This document shows, piece after piece, positions 1-7,036 of a stretch of DNA of 16,641 nucleotides (within the stretch, counting starts at the first letter, position 1; every line of letters begins with the position of its first letter). The notes beneath the pieces are model-generated. The model worked only from the letters and a program-made list of their open reading frames with translations, was not told the origin of the DNA and searched no databases. Source of the DNA: Pseudomonadota bacterium (GTDB lineage Bacteria > Desulfobacterota > Syntrophobacteria > Syntrophobacterales > Syntrophobacteraceae); the NCBI GenBank assembly GCA_023442755.1, contig JAEZXS010000375.1, positions 1-16,641 of the forward strand, read 5' to 3'. The position numbers were made by a program, and so were the translations under genes.

Positions 1-1165
1 TCCCGACGTCCACACCGTCCCGGAACGGGAAGAACGCATCCGATACCATGGCCGCCCCTTTCAGTCCTGCGCGGGCGTCGCGTGTCAGCACATCTATTTC
101 TTCCTTCTGTTCCTTCGGGCGCTCGCCCTTCTCGATCGCAAGCTCCAAATCCTTGTACGGGATCTTGTACTTGTCGAAGCAAAGCGTATCGGCATACTTC
201 TGGTACGCCTTGTAGACGGCGATCTCGGCCACGCCCACGCGGTCCTGTTCGCCGGTGCCGATTCCAACGGTGCATTCGTCCTTGATATAGAGGACGGAAT
301 TTGACGTCACGCCCTGCTCCACGAACCACCCGAAAAGCAGGTCCGCCATTTCCTGCTCCGTCGGCTCGCGCTGAATCTTGTACGTTTTCCCCTGGTACGC
401 AGTCTCCGCGAGCTTCAGGTCCTTTGCGCTCCGGACCTTGCTCAAAGGCGACTGCTGCACGATCAGTCCGCCGTCGATCAGTGATTTGAAATCGGTAAAA
501 CGCATATCGATATATTCGGACAGTCGGTCTATCCTGGAAACACGGATTATGCGCAGATTCGGCCTTTTTTGCAGGGCCGACAGGGCGCCTTCCTCGAAGT
601 CCGGTGCGGCAACCACTTCCAGGTAGTTTTCCGAAACCAGCTCCGCGGTGGCCTTGTCGACGGGGCGGTTGAGCACCAGGCATCCGCCGAAGGCGGCAAT
701 GCGGTCGGCGCGGTTCGCCCTGTTGTAGGCATCCGTGAGGTTCGCCCCGTAGGCGGCGCCGCAGGGATTGTTGTGCTTGAGGATGACCGCCGCGGGCTTT
801 TCCATGAGGAATTTCAGGATATTGAGACCGTTGTCGAGGTCGGTCAGGTTCGTTTTTCCGGGATGCTTGCCTTCCTGCAGCATGTCTTCTTCCCGGATGG
901 CGCTGGTCAGGCCGCTGCCGGGATCGATGAAACGGCAGCCGCCCAGGACGAGGTTACCGCCGACCAGTTCGTACAGCGCAGCTTCCTGGCCGGGGTTCTC
1001 CCCGTAGCGAAGACCCTTTTCGATCAACTCGTTCGTCTTTGCGTCGGGAAATTTCCAGGAGCGTTTCCGATATACCAGTTCCTGATCCCCAAAGCCTATC
1101 CGGAGTGAGTCCGGGAAATGGTCTTCCATTACCGTACGATACATCTTCTTCAGATCTTCGGCCAT
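1..1165 (-). CDS. purH: AICAR formyltransferase, PurH-type without the IMP cyclohydrolase domain (C-terminus cut by the window edge)
   Basis: This protein should transfer the formyl group of 10-formyl-tetrahydrofolate to AICAR, giving FAICAR, the penultimate step of IMP synthesis in the cytoplasm. The frame is open from the ATG at 1163-1165 to the left edge, giving 388 residues. Family motifs are clear: YGENPGQ (about 54-60), KHNNPCG (130-136, containing the catalytic Lys-His pair of the family), GIGTGEQDRV (301-310) and SDAFFPFRDGVD (375-386). The N-terminal MGS-like cyclohydrolase domain of ordinary bifunctional PurH is absent: the AICAR-transformylase motifs begin within 60 residues of the start. 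Only the last few dozen residues are missing. AGGGGG lies a few bases before the start. It is divergent from the MetE-like gene across a 188-bp gap. The fold assignment is firm; the gene symbol is used in the broad sense, because this is the transformylase half only. Confidence 0.9.
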   Translation of the reverse strand, partial: MAEDLKKMYRTVMEDHFPDSLRIGFGDQELVYRKRSWKFPDAKTNELIEKGLRYGENPGQEAALYELVGGNLVLGGCRFIDPGSGLTSAIREEDMLQEGKHPGKTNLTDLDNGLNILKFLMEKPAAVILKHNNPCGAAYGANLTDAYNRANRADRIAAFGGCLVLNRPVDKATAELVSENYLEVVAAPDFEEGALSALQKRPNLRIIRVSRIDRLSEYIDMRFTDFKSLIDGGLIVQQSPLSKVRSAKDLKLAETAYQGKTYKIQREPTEQEMADLLFGWFVEQGVTSNSVLYIKDECTVGIGTGEQDRVGVAEIAVYKAYQKYADTLCFDKYKIPYKDLELAIEKGERPKEQKEEIDVLTRDARAGLKGAAMVSDAFFPFRDGVDVG

Positions 1166-1265
1166 AGTTCCCCCTATATCGATAAAGTTTGCGCATTTTT
1201 AGAATACAGCGGGTTGGAAAAGCAAATAAAACTTGCTTGTCAGCACGAACAGGGCTTATTTGTTT

Positions 1266-1294
1266 TTCAAACAGGGTAAAGTTCGCATTCTAAT
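1266..1294 (+). promoter_or_regulatory. Candidate sigma70 promoter for the MetE-like gene
   Basis: TTCAAA (1266-1271), a 17-bp spacer and TCTAAT (1289-1294) lie in the divergent gap and point toward the gene starting at 1354. The -10 matches TATAAT at 5 of 6 positions and the -35 matches TTGACA at 4 of 6. It leaves a leader of about 50 nt, too short for a cobalamin or SAM riboswitch. Confidence 0.4.
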
Positions 1295-1353
1295 ACGCCA
1301 TTAAATGCACCATTTTCAAAAATAAGAACGTTTGCAGGTGAAAGGAGCGCCAG

Positions 1354-2421
1354 TTGAAAAATTTCCAGGGACTTGGATCGGCCACTCTAATCGGCAGCAT
1401 GCCTCATAAAGACCGGGATCGGGCAATAGACCTGATTCTTCGCTCCGCACCGGAGATTCCCGTATGGCCGCAGCTGCCCTCCAACCCTGCCGAACAGATG
1501 ATGATTCAGTACACCGAGGGGCTGCCGGGGATGGCGCACGAAGAGGGGCGTTCTTTCGTCCGTTCCGACTCCCCCGGCTTCGACCAGGAAATCCTGGCGT
1601 TTTACGAGGAATTCCTGGCGCTGGAAGCCGGTTCCGCAGAGGTCACGAATTCGCGTTTCCAGATGGGGCCGGAGACCGGAGCGACTTTTCGGTACTTTCT
1701 CGAAGTGCTGAGCGGCGCACGCCTTCCGCTCCGCGCGGTCAAAGGGCAGATAGCCGGCCCCTTCACGCTCCTGGCCGGCCTCAAGGACCAGGACGGCCGG
1801 GCGCTCATATTCGATGAGCGGTTCCAGGATATTGTGCCCAAGCTCCTGGCGTTCAAAGCAAGGTGGCAGATCGAGTTCCTGAAGCCCTTTGCCGTCCCGG
1901 TGATCATTTTCCTGGACGAACCCGCTCTTGCCGGTTTCGGCTCCTCCGCTTTTATCAGCATCTCCTCGGAGCTGGTCAGCCGCCTTTTGACCGAAGTGGT
2001 GGATGCCATTCACGCCGCCGGGGCGCTGGCAGGAATCCACGTATGTGCCAATACCGACTGGCTGCTGGCCTTCCAGTCCAATTTCGACATCATCAATTTC
2101 GACTCCTACACCTATTTCGACAAGTTCGCACTCTACCGGAGCGAATGCCTGGAATTCCTGAACCAGGGCGGCAACATAGCCTGGGGGGTCGTCCCTACGC
2201 TCGAACCGGAGGCGATCGCGGCGGAAACGCCGGAAAGCCTGGCGCAGCGCTGGACCGCCCAAGCCAGGCAACTGACCGAAGAGGCAATGCCGATCGACAG
2301 GATCATGCGCCATTCTCTTTTCACCCCAAGTTGCGGCTGCGGCAGCCTGCCGCAGGAGGCGGCGGACAGGGTGCACGAACTCCTTATCGGATTCCGGCAG
2401 ATCGTCTGCGCCAAAAGCTGA
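1354..2421 (+). CDS. Core MetE / UroD-like cobalamin-independent methionine synthase family protein
   Basis: A 355-residue TIM-barrel methyltransferase of the MetE C-terminal (catalytic) domain family, without the N-terminal half of classical MetE. Such core MetE proteins occur in anaerobes and use donors other than methyltetrahydropteroyl-triglutamate. By motif alignment with MetE, the zinc site maps to H229 and C231 (IHVCANTDW), D250 (IINFDSYTY, where classical MetE has Glu) and C327 (TPSCGCG, with a further Cys at 329). FLDEPAL (186-192) matches the conserved Asp-Glu-Pro strand of the family. The start is a TTG, chosen because AAAGGAG (1341-1347) sits 6 nt upstream. The most likely role is homocysteine methylation in the cytoplasm; a different thiol methyltransferase cannot be excluded. 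There is no methyltransferase partner or corrinoid protein next to it. Confidence 0.8.
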   Translation: MKNFQGLGSATLIGSMPHKDRDRAIDLILRSAPEIPVWPQLPSNPAEQMMIQYTEGLPGMAHEEGRSFVRSDSPGFDQEILAFYEEFLALEAGSAEVTNSRFQMGPETGATFRYFLEVLSGARLPLRAVKGQIAGPFTLLAGLKDQDGRALIFDERFQDIVPKLLAFKARWQIEFLKPFAVPVIIFLDEPALAGFGSSAFISISSELVSRLLTEVVDAIHAAGALAGIHVCANTDWLLAFQSNFDIINFDSYTYFDKFALYRSECLEFLNQGGNIAWGVVPTLEPEAIAAETPESLAQRWTAQARQLTEEAMPIDRIMRHSLFTPSCGCGSLPQEAADRVHELLIGFRQIVCAKS

Positions 2422-2857
2422 CCGAATCACGGTAAATTCCACCTTCCGGCTACGGCCGCTTCAAATATTCTCTCCCCCCTGGCACAGTGGAGAGAATATT
2501 TGAAGAATTGCCAAAGAGCACACCTTTCGGAACAGCCCTTCCCTCCTTATAATATCCGGCAGGCAAGGAGTACTCCGGATGCTCCCGTATACCGTAAAGA
2601 ATCTCGATGAATGCCGCGCAATAACCTATTGAAAACTCAACCAGCATGCAAAGAGGAAAGTTTTGGCGATCACCTTTTCCTGCTCCAAACACAACGGCTG
2701 CACTGCCGGGGAGGATCGAACCGATTCTCTCGGGGGTCTTCTTACGCACTTCTGCGGATATTCTGCCGAGCCCTGATCAGCAACCGCATTACGGCTGAAA
2801 GACAAAGGATCGGGATAGCCTCCAGGGAAGAATTCCAATCTGCTCCGGGAGTTTGCG
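2422..2857. other. 436-nt intergenic region with inverted repeats, no convincing gene
   Basis: No frame here has convincing protein-like composition. It holds the 17-bp inverted repeat at 2459-2505, a TATAAT (2548-2553) without a good -35, an ATCCGG/CCGGAT inverted repeat (2554-2559 with 2575-2580) and an overlapping perfect palindrome GGAGTACTCC (2567-2576). The last elements lie 280-300 nt upstream of the kinase gene and could belong to its control region; that is inference. Confidence 0.5.
2459..2505. repeat. 17-bp perfect inverted repeat with 13-nt spacer
   Basis: The arms are CTTCAAATATTCTCTCC (2459-2475) and its exact reverse complement (2489-2505). The hairpin lies 38 nt after the stop of the MetE-like gene. 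The stem is AU-rich and no T-tract follows, so it is not a textbook intrinsic terminator. It could still act as a 3' RNA stabiliser, an operator or a repeat-element remnant. Confidence 0.75.
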
Positions 2858-4135
2858 ATGAAGAAAAGTCCCCACAGCTATCGCATCGAGGGCACGATCC
2901 AGACCCTGCGCCAGTCATTCGACCAGCTTCGCCGGGGTACGCTCGTCGACCCGGAGAGAATGATGCACAGGATCGCCGAACAGGTCTCTCGATCGATGGA
3001 GGAACTCCAGGCGGCGGAGGAAGAACTCAGGCTGCAATATGAACAACTGCAGGTCGCGCAGGCTGCAGTGGAAGCGGAGCACAGCCGCTACAGCGAACTC
3101 TTCGAGCACATACCTGACGGGAGCCTGGTCACGACCAGGTCCGGCAATATCAAGGAAATCAACTGCGCAGCGGCAGAGCTTCTCGAAGCCGAGCAGTCCG
3201 AACTGCTGGGCAAGTCGATCATGTTCTACGTTGAACCAGGTGAAAGACGCAACTTTCTGCTGAGGCTGGGCGGTATCGATCACTCGGTCCTGCCGCTTGA
3301 CTGGGAGACTCGGTTGAGGGGCTGCAAGGGAAACACCTTCCCCGCGGCTGTGCGCATCACGACCCGGCAGGACAGGGAGAAAGCCGCTTCGGACTTTCGC
3401 TGGCTTATCCGCGATCTATCTGAAAAAAAACAGGCCGAAGCGCAGCTCCGATACCTTTCGTATCAGCTGCTCCACATCCAGGAAGAAGAGCGCCGGCGCA
3501 TATCGATGGACCTCCACGATTCGATCGGGCAGTATCTCAGCGCGGCAAAATTCAGCGTGGAAAACGTCCTGATCAGGTTGGGAAGCCGGCTTATGGATTC
3601 GGAAAAAGAGAGCCTGGGAGCCATCATACCGATCCTTCAGGACTCGATCTCCGAGGTCCGCCGGATCTACACCGACCTCAGGCCACCCGTGCTGGACGAG
3701 ATGGGTATTCTTATGACCATCAACTGGTTCTGCCGCCAGTACCAGACAATCTACCCCGGCATACGGATCGAGTGGCATTCCGAACTGGATGAAGCTCAAA
3801 TCCCGCAGATGCTCAAGATCGTAATCTTTCGCATCGTGCAGGAAGCGTTTCACAACATAGCGCGGCACAGCAGAGCCGAACACGTCGTGCTCAGACTGGA
3901 GAACCAGGAGAACAGGATCGCACTTCTCATATCGGACAACGGAACCGGCTTCGATCCGGGCACCAGGAAAGGCGACGATATTTACAGGAAAGGCCTGGGG
4001 CTCATCAGCATGAAGGAAAGGGCTCAGCTTTCCGGAGGGTCTTTCGAGATCGTTTCGTCCCCGGGGAACGGCACCAGGATCAAGGTAATCTGGCCGGTAT
4101 GCGAACAACCGCAAAAGCTCGCACCCTTCGCATGA
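2858..4135 (+). CDS. Soluble PAS sensor histidine kinase, HisKA_3 (NarL/LuxR-partner) type
   Basis: A 425-residue cytoplasmic sensor kinase. The order is an N-terminal coiled coil rich in Glu/Gln (about 35-78), one PAS domain (about 75-190), a HisKA_3 dimerisation domain with the phospho-acceptor H220 in MDLHDSIGQ, and an HATPase_c domain with N-box N332 (QEAFHNIARH), G1 DNGTGFDPG (360-368) and GLGL (379-382). There is no signal peptide or transmembrane segment, so the stimulus is intracellular. HisKA_3 kinases normally phosphorylate NarL/FixJ-type regulators, but no receiver-HTH gene is adjacent, so it is an orphan here. GGGAG (2847-2851) sits 6 nt before the ATG. It ends 65 nt from the convergent Rrf2 gene. 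The PAS ligand cannot be read from the sequence. Confidence 0.9.
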   Translation: MKKSPHSYRIEGTIQTLRQSFDQLRRGTLVDPERMMHRIAEQVSRSMEELQAAEEELRLQYEQLQVAQAAVEAEHSRYSELFEHIPDGSLVTTRSGNIKEINCAAAELLEAEQSELLGKSIMFYVEPGERRNFLLRLGGIDHSVLPLDWETRLRGCKGNTFPAAVRITTRQDREKAASDFRWLIRDLSEKKQAEAQLRYLSYQLLHIQEEERRRISMDLHDSIGQYLSAAKFSVENVLIRLGSRLMDSEKESLGAIIPILQDSISEVRRIYTDLRPPVLDEMGILMTINWFCRQYQTIYPGIRIEWHSELDEAQIPQMLKIVIFRIVQEAFHNIARHSRAEHVVLRLENQENRIALLISDNGTGFDPGTRKGDDIYRKGLGLISMKERAQLSGGSFEIVSSPGNGTRIKVIWPVCEQPQKLAPFA

Positions 4136-4200
4136 ATTCCCCCATCGGAACTGTCGCCCCCAAAAGCTCAGGAATCAAAAAATCCCGCCCAAAAACAATC

Positions 4201-4602
4201 TCAGATGACATCGGACAAAACGGTTTTTTCCATCTTTTCGGCGATATAATCGCGAACTTCCTTGAAAAGTTCCAGCAATCGGGCCTCCTTTTCGATGGGA
4301 GTGGGCCCGTAGAAGTACTTGCTGACCGACTCGGTCGGGGCCAGCGCTCCTTCGAAAAGCCGAACGATTTCGGCGAGCGAAATGGTATCGGGAGAAACCG
4401 CCAGCCGGAAACCGCCGCCCTTGCCTTTTGAACTGCGCAGGTACTTGGCGCGCCGGAGCGCCAGGAGGATTTGTTCGAGGAATCTTGGCGGCACCTGCTG
4501 AGCGGCAGCGATGGTCTGAACCGAAATGTATTCTTCAGTCTGGTGCCGTGCAAGATATACCATTGCCAGAAGAGCATATTCACTGCGACACGACAGTTTC
4601 AT
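4201..4602 (-). CDS. Rrf2-family transcriptional regulator without Fe-S cysteines
   Basis: A 133-residue winged-helix regulator. The N-terminus MKLSCRSEYALLAMVYLA, the recognition-helix segment VPPRFLEQILLALRRAKYL (about 37-55) and the wing SSKGKGGGFRLA (57-68) are typical of Rrf2. The region that carries the three cluster-binding Cys of IscR/NsrR (about 88-105) has none; the only Cys is C5. It is therefore more like the cluster-free CymR type and probably senses a protein or metabolite instead of an Fe-S cluster. The region around YFYGPTPIEKEARLLELF should form the long dimer helix. The SD is modest (AAAGGCGGA, about 9 nt upstream). A palindrome (4625-4640) just before the start suggests autoregulation. 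No obvious target gene is adjacent. Confidence 0.88.
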   Translation of the reverse strand: MKLSCRSEYALLAMVYLARHQTEEYISVQTIAAAQQVPPRFLEQILLALRRAKYLRSSKGKGGGFRLAVSPDTISLAEIVRLFEGALAPTESVSKYFYGPTPIEKEARLLELFKEVRDYIAEKMEKTVLSDVI

Positions 4603-4624
4603 TTATTGCTATCCGCCTTTTTCC

Positions 4625-4640
4625 ACATGCAGTTGCATGT
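4625..4640. promoter_or_regulatory. Palindromic operator candidate upstream of the Rrf2 gene
   Basis: ACATGCA-GT-TGCATGT is a perfect dyad of 7-bp arms around a 2-bp centre, 22 bp upstream of the Rrf2 start codon. The position and symmetry fit an autoregulatory site for a homodimeric regulator. Binding by this protein is inference. Confidence 0.5.
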
Positions 4641-4923
4641 TCTGGTCAGACACTTTTGAAACCGGTTGCAGCAGGCCTGCCGATATGAAAAAAACAATCG
4701 GCTTGCAAATGCCGCAGGCTCACTTGCTCGCAACCTATGTGTACTCCGCAATGCCGCCAATATCAAGACAAAGCAGCACATCAGGCTGAAGAATAGCTGC
4801 TCGCTTTACTCGTATTGCAGCTCTTACCACAGTCCGGTATAATGCTATGCTGCGATGTTTGAGATCGGTTTACGCCCGTTGGGGATGCTGGAAAGAGTCA
4901 CTTTGACCGGGCATGGTACAACA
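4641..4923. other. Rest of the intergenic region between the Rrf2 gene and the small helical-protein gene
   Basis: Together with 4603-4640 this makes about 320 nt without a convincing gene. Apart from the palindrome at 4625-4640, I see only a short inverted repeat GCCGAT/ATCGGC with a 12-nt A-rich loop (4679-4702) and no confident promoter. Confidence 0.4.
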
Positions 4924-5190
4924 TCAATTGACCACACCCTGATGGCGGTAGTCTATTTCACGCTTTTGCAGGTTCTCTCTGATTTCTTCCAGAAGCTGGT
5001 TGGTCGCCTCCTCTATCTTTCCGATGTCGGTCTCATCCACGGTATCCTCCGACATAGCCTGGAGAAAGCCCTTCAGGCGCTCGAACTGCTGAATAATCTC
5101 GGGCCGGATTTGCCCTTCGCCCAGGAACTTGTTCAGCTCCAGAATGGTGGTGACGCAATTCTCCACCCGCCGCCGATGATGCCTGGTCAT
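4924..5190 (-). CDS. Small helical hypothetical protein (88 aa)
   Basis: I do not recognise this family. The frame stays open upstream into the preceding gene; I chose the ATG at 5188-5190 because AGGA lies 7 nt before it and it begins after the upstream stop. The protein is 88 residues, charged, and predicted almost wholly alpha-helical, with heptad-like stretches (ILELNKFLGEGQIRPEIIQQFERLK; IEEATNQLLEEIRENLQ). It has no signal peptide, transmembrane segment or metal motif, and a single Cys. It follows the zinc-ribbon/receiver-like gene by 47 nt on the same strand and is probably co-transcribed, perhaps as its partner. An opposite-strand frame covers the same DNA but reads like an antisense shadow. 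Confidence 0.55.
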   Translation of the reverse strand: MTRHHRRRVENCVTTILELNKFLGEGQIRPEIIQQFERLKGFLQAMSEDTVDETDIGKIEEATNQLLEEIRENLQKREIDYRHQGVVN

Positions 5191-5237
5191 CTGCACATCC
5201 TGTGCGTTTCGCTTCGCAAACCTGGCCTGCGTATATA

Positions 5238-5891
5238 TCAGGCCTGCTTTCGGTTCAGTTCGCTGTTGAAGAAGCTGTAAAATGTCTTGTGTTCTTTCAT
5301 GGAACGGGCAAGGATGATTTTGGCTTTTTCCAGGTCCTGCACGTTCACGATCAGATTCACACCCATCCGGAAAGCACCCATGGCATCCAGAGTCGGATGC
5401 GTCTCCGAGAGGAGGCATACATAGAACTGCCGCCTTACATGCATCGGCAAAAGCTGTATGTGGTGGAGGACAAGGTTTTCCGCTGCATCTGCCGCATCGA
5501 AACTTTCTTCCAATATGATGAGATCATAATGATTGTGGTGAATTTTGCCAAGGGCGAAACCGGCGCGCGCCGCGTGGACGACCCAGAAATCCAGTTCCTG
5601 GAGGGCCTGTGCGATCCTGTCGGCCTGTTTCTGGGCGGATACGCAGAGCAGGGCCGTTCTGACCCCGTCCTCCACCACATCGATGGCGTTCGTGTAATCG
5701 GATAGATCGCTTACCGCGCCGAACCCCAAGGTATCGGCCGGAGCGGCCTCGACCGGCTTTTCACTCACTTCCACGGCTATCATCGTCTTGCATTTCGGAC
5801 ACGGAATCCGAAATCCCCTGCCCCCCGGCACTTTGTCATCCGGTATGCTAATCCCCGCTCCGCACCCGTGGCACTGAACCTTCACCTGCAT
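5238..5891 (-). CDS. MJ0042-type zinc ribbon fused to a degenerate CheY-like domain
   Basis: A 217-residue soluble protein. Residues 1-40 form an MJ0042/zinc-finger ribbon: C7-x2-C10 and C31-x2-C34 around GISIPDDKVPGGRGFRIPCP. A variable linker (about 42-75) leads to a receiver-like alpha/beta domain (about 78-205): strand ALLCVS, helix, strand FWVVHA, then YDLIILEES, FYVCLLSE and NLIVNV. Where a true receiver has the phosphorylated Asp, E128 stands; the acidic pair after strand 1 and the Lys of strand 5 are missing. It should therefore not be phosphorylated and may act by protein contact. The start at 5889-5891 is chosen over an in-frame ATG 63 nt upstream because AAAGGAGAG immediately precedes it. 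A sigma54-like promoter lies just upstream. The precise function is unknown. Confidence 0.75.
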   Translation of the reverse strand: MQVKVQCHGCGAGISIPDDKVPGGRGFRIPCPKCKTMIAVEVSEKPVEAAPADTLGFGAVSDLSDYTNAIDVVEDGVRTALLCVSAQKQADRIAQALQELDFWVVHAARAGFALGKIHHNHYDLIILEESFDAADAAENLVLHHIQLLPMHVRRQFYVCLLSETHPTLDAMGAFRMGVNLIVNVQDLEKAKIILARSMKEHKTFYSFFNSELNRKQA

Positions 5892-5926
5892 CTCTCCTTT
5901 CAGCCGGCGCCGCGCATCGCGGAGCG

Positions 5927-5944
5927 CCGCAAAAAAGAAACCAA
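5927..5944 (-). promoter_or_regulatory. Candidate sigma54 (-24/-12) promoter of the zinc-ribbon gene
   Basis: On the minus strand the sequence reads TTGG, then TTTCTTTTTT, then GCGG, giving the required GG-N10-GC spacing (GG at 5942-5941, GC at 5930-5929) with an intact TTGC in the -12 box. The -24 box is only TGGTTT. Transcription would start near 5918, leaving a leader of about 27 nt that contains the strong SD. The spacing and position are good; the -24 match is weak. Confidence 0.35.
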
Positions 5945-5980
5945 CCCGGAACAATCACGTTGGGGTTTCTGATCGCACCC

Positions 5981-6008
5981 TTTTCCGCTATATACATAAT
6001 ACGGAAAA
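5981..6008. promoter_or_regulatory. Inverted-repeat operator candidate between divergent genes
   Basis: TTTTCCG (5981-5987) and CGGAAAA (6002-6008) are exact 7-bp inverted arms with a 14-bp AT-rich spacer containing TATATA and CATAAT. The 21-bp centre-to-centre distance equals two helical turns, as expected for a dimeric regulator. It lies between the genes starting at 5891 (minus) and 6085 (plus). No regulator can be assigned. Confidence 0.35.
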
Positions 6009-6084
6009 AACGGGGAATCGGACCACTTTTTTTGACGATACAGACTGATTCCATGAAGAATCGCTTCGCATAAAAGGAAAGCAG

Positions 6085-6888
6085 ATGGAACTTCTGAGAC
6101 CTGAGGCGTTTTTCGACCTCTCTTCATTTGCACACCGGGACGTTTTTTCAAGCTGTGAATACGTCTGGCAGGCATTCGGCAACATTTCTTCCCATCTCGG
6201 CAAGCACCTCACGCCCAACGTCGGCGGAACGCACTGCTTCGGACGCCCGCTGCCCAAAACCCTCGTCCTGTACCGCGAAAACATTCTGGACTCCGGATTC
6301 GAAATCGTCGGCGGGGACGTGACGAAGGGAAAATTTCGGGTGCGCATCCAGGGCGAAGAAACTTCCGAGGCCGCGGTTCTATACGAGGGGAGCGTCCTCT
6401 GGGACGATGCGATCTTCATCGGTCCGGGCGCGGTGCTCGAGCCCGGCGCCCTCGTAAAGGGCCCCACCATTATCGGGGCTCAGACCGAGGTCCGCCAGGG
6501 GGCATATATCCGGGGCAAATGCATCGTCGGCGACAGGTGTGTTGTGGGACATACCACCGAAATGAAGTCCAGCATCATGTTAAACGAGGCCAAAGCGGGC
6601 CATTTTGCCTATATCGGGGACAGCATTCTCGGGAACGGAACCAACCTGGGCGCAGGGACGAAACTGGCCAACCTCAAAATCAAAGAGACAAACGTAAAGA
6701 TCCGCGTCAACGGGGCCTCCATCGACACCGGACTCAGAAAGTTCGGCGCCGTTATCGGCGACCATGTGGAGATCGGCTGCAATACGGTCACCAACCCGGG
6801 CACAGTCCTCGGAAAGCGGTGCCTCGTCTACCCCGTGGCATCCGTACGCCCCGGCTATTATGCACCGGGCTCGATAGTGAAACGCTGA
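6085..6888 (+). CDS. Stand-alone left-handed beta-helix acyltransferase, GlmU C-domain-like
   Basis: A 267-residue protein with a left-handed parallel beta-helix made of hexapeptide repeats from about residue 100 to 255 (IGPGAVLEPGALVKGPTIIG; VGDRCVVG; LGNGTNLGAG; IGDHVEIG). The stretch KAGHFAYIGDSILGNGTNLGAGT (170-192) closely resembles the acetyltransferase half of GlmU and keeps its catalytic His (H173) and the nearby Tyr (Y176). The uridylyltransferase half of GlmU is absent; instead there are about 95 N-terminal residues of unclear fold. It probably acetylates a sugar phosphate or nucleotide-sugar in the cytoplasm, but the substrate cannot be told. The ATG follows AAAGGAAAG. The upstream 130 bp hold an inverted repeat. 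A pathway partner would be expected elsewhere in the genome. Confidence 0.75.
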   Translation: MELLRPEAFFDLSSFAHRDVFSSCEYVWQAFGNISSHLGKHLTPNVGGTHCFGRPLPKTLVLYRENILDSGFEIVGGDVTKGKFRVRIQGEETSEAAVLYEGSVLWDDAIFIGPGAVLEPGALVKGPTIIGAQTEVRQGAYIRGKCIVGDRCVVGHTTEMKSSIMLNEAKAGHFAYIGDSILGNGTNLGAGTKLANLKIKETNVKIRVNGASIDTGLRKFGAVIGDHVEIGCNTVTNPGTVLGKRCLVYPVASVRPGYYAPGSIVKR

Positions 6889-6928
6889 GCGTGAGGAATT
6901 CTTTCGTGAGAGAATGGTTTTGTGAGAA

Positions 6929-6941
6929 CGGCTTTCAGCCG
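6929..6941. repeat. Dispersed hairpin repeat, copy 1
   Basis: CGGCT-TTC-AGCCG forms a 5-bp hairpin inside a context (TGTGAGAA before, CGAGAA after) that recurs at 12824-12838. It lies in the gap between the beta-helix and methyltransferase genes. Confidence 0.5.
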
Positions 6942-7036
6942 CGAGAATACATTACGGTTTGCCGGTCAAAGCAATTGTGGCGCCAAGCCTCTCCACGGCA
7001 GCCGGCCGGCCGGACCAACTCTGAAAGCATGCAATA

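Noticed and set aside
569..1108. A 179-codon plus-strand frame opposite the formyltransferase
   Set aside because: It lies wholly within the purH reading frame on the other strand, which has the family motifs.
1180..1340. PurR-like half sites (GCGCAAAC and AACGTTTGC) in the purH/metE gap
   Set aside because: Neither is a full PurR box and the PurR regulon is not expected in this group; such short matches arise by chance.
1387..2442. A long (351-codon) open frame on the minus strand
   Set aside because: It is the antisense shadow of the MetE-like gene, a common artefact of GC-rich coding DNA; that gene has the motifs and the SD.
2476..2492. A TGGCAC -24-like box in the loop of the 17-bp inverted repeat
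   Set aside because: No TTGC lies at the -12 distance, so it does not meet the GG-N10-GC requirement.
2700..2740. A tRNA-like T-arm (GGTTCGATCC on the minus strand)
   Set aside because: The flanking bases do not form a 5-bp T-stem and no acceptor, D or anticodon arms could be placed.
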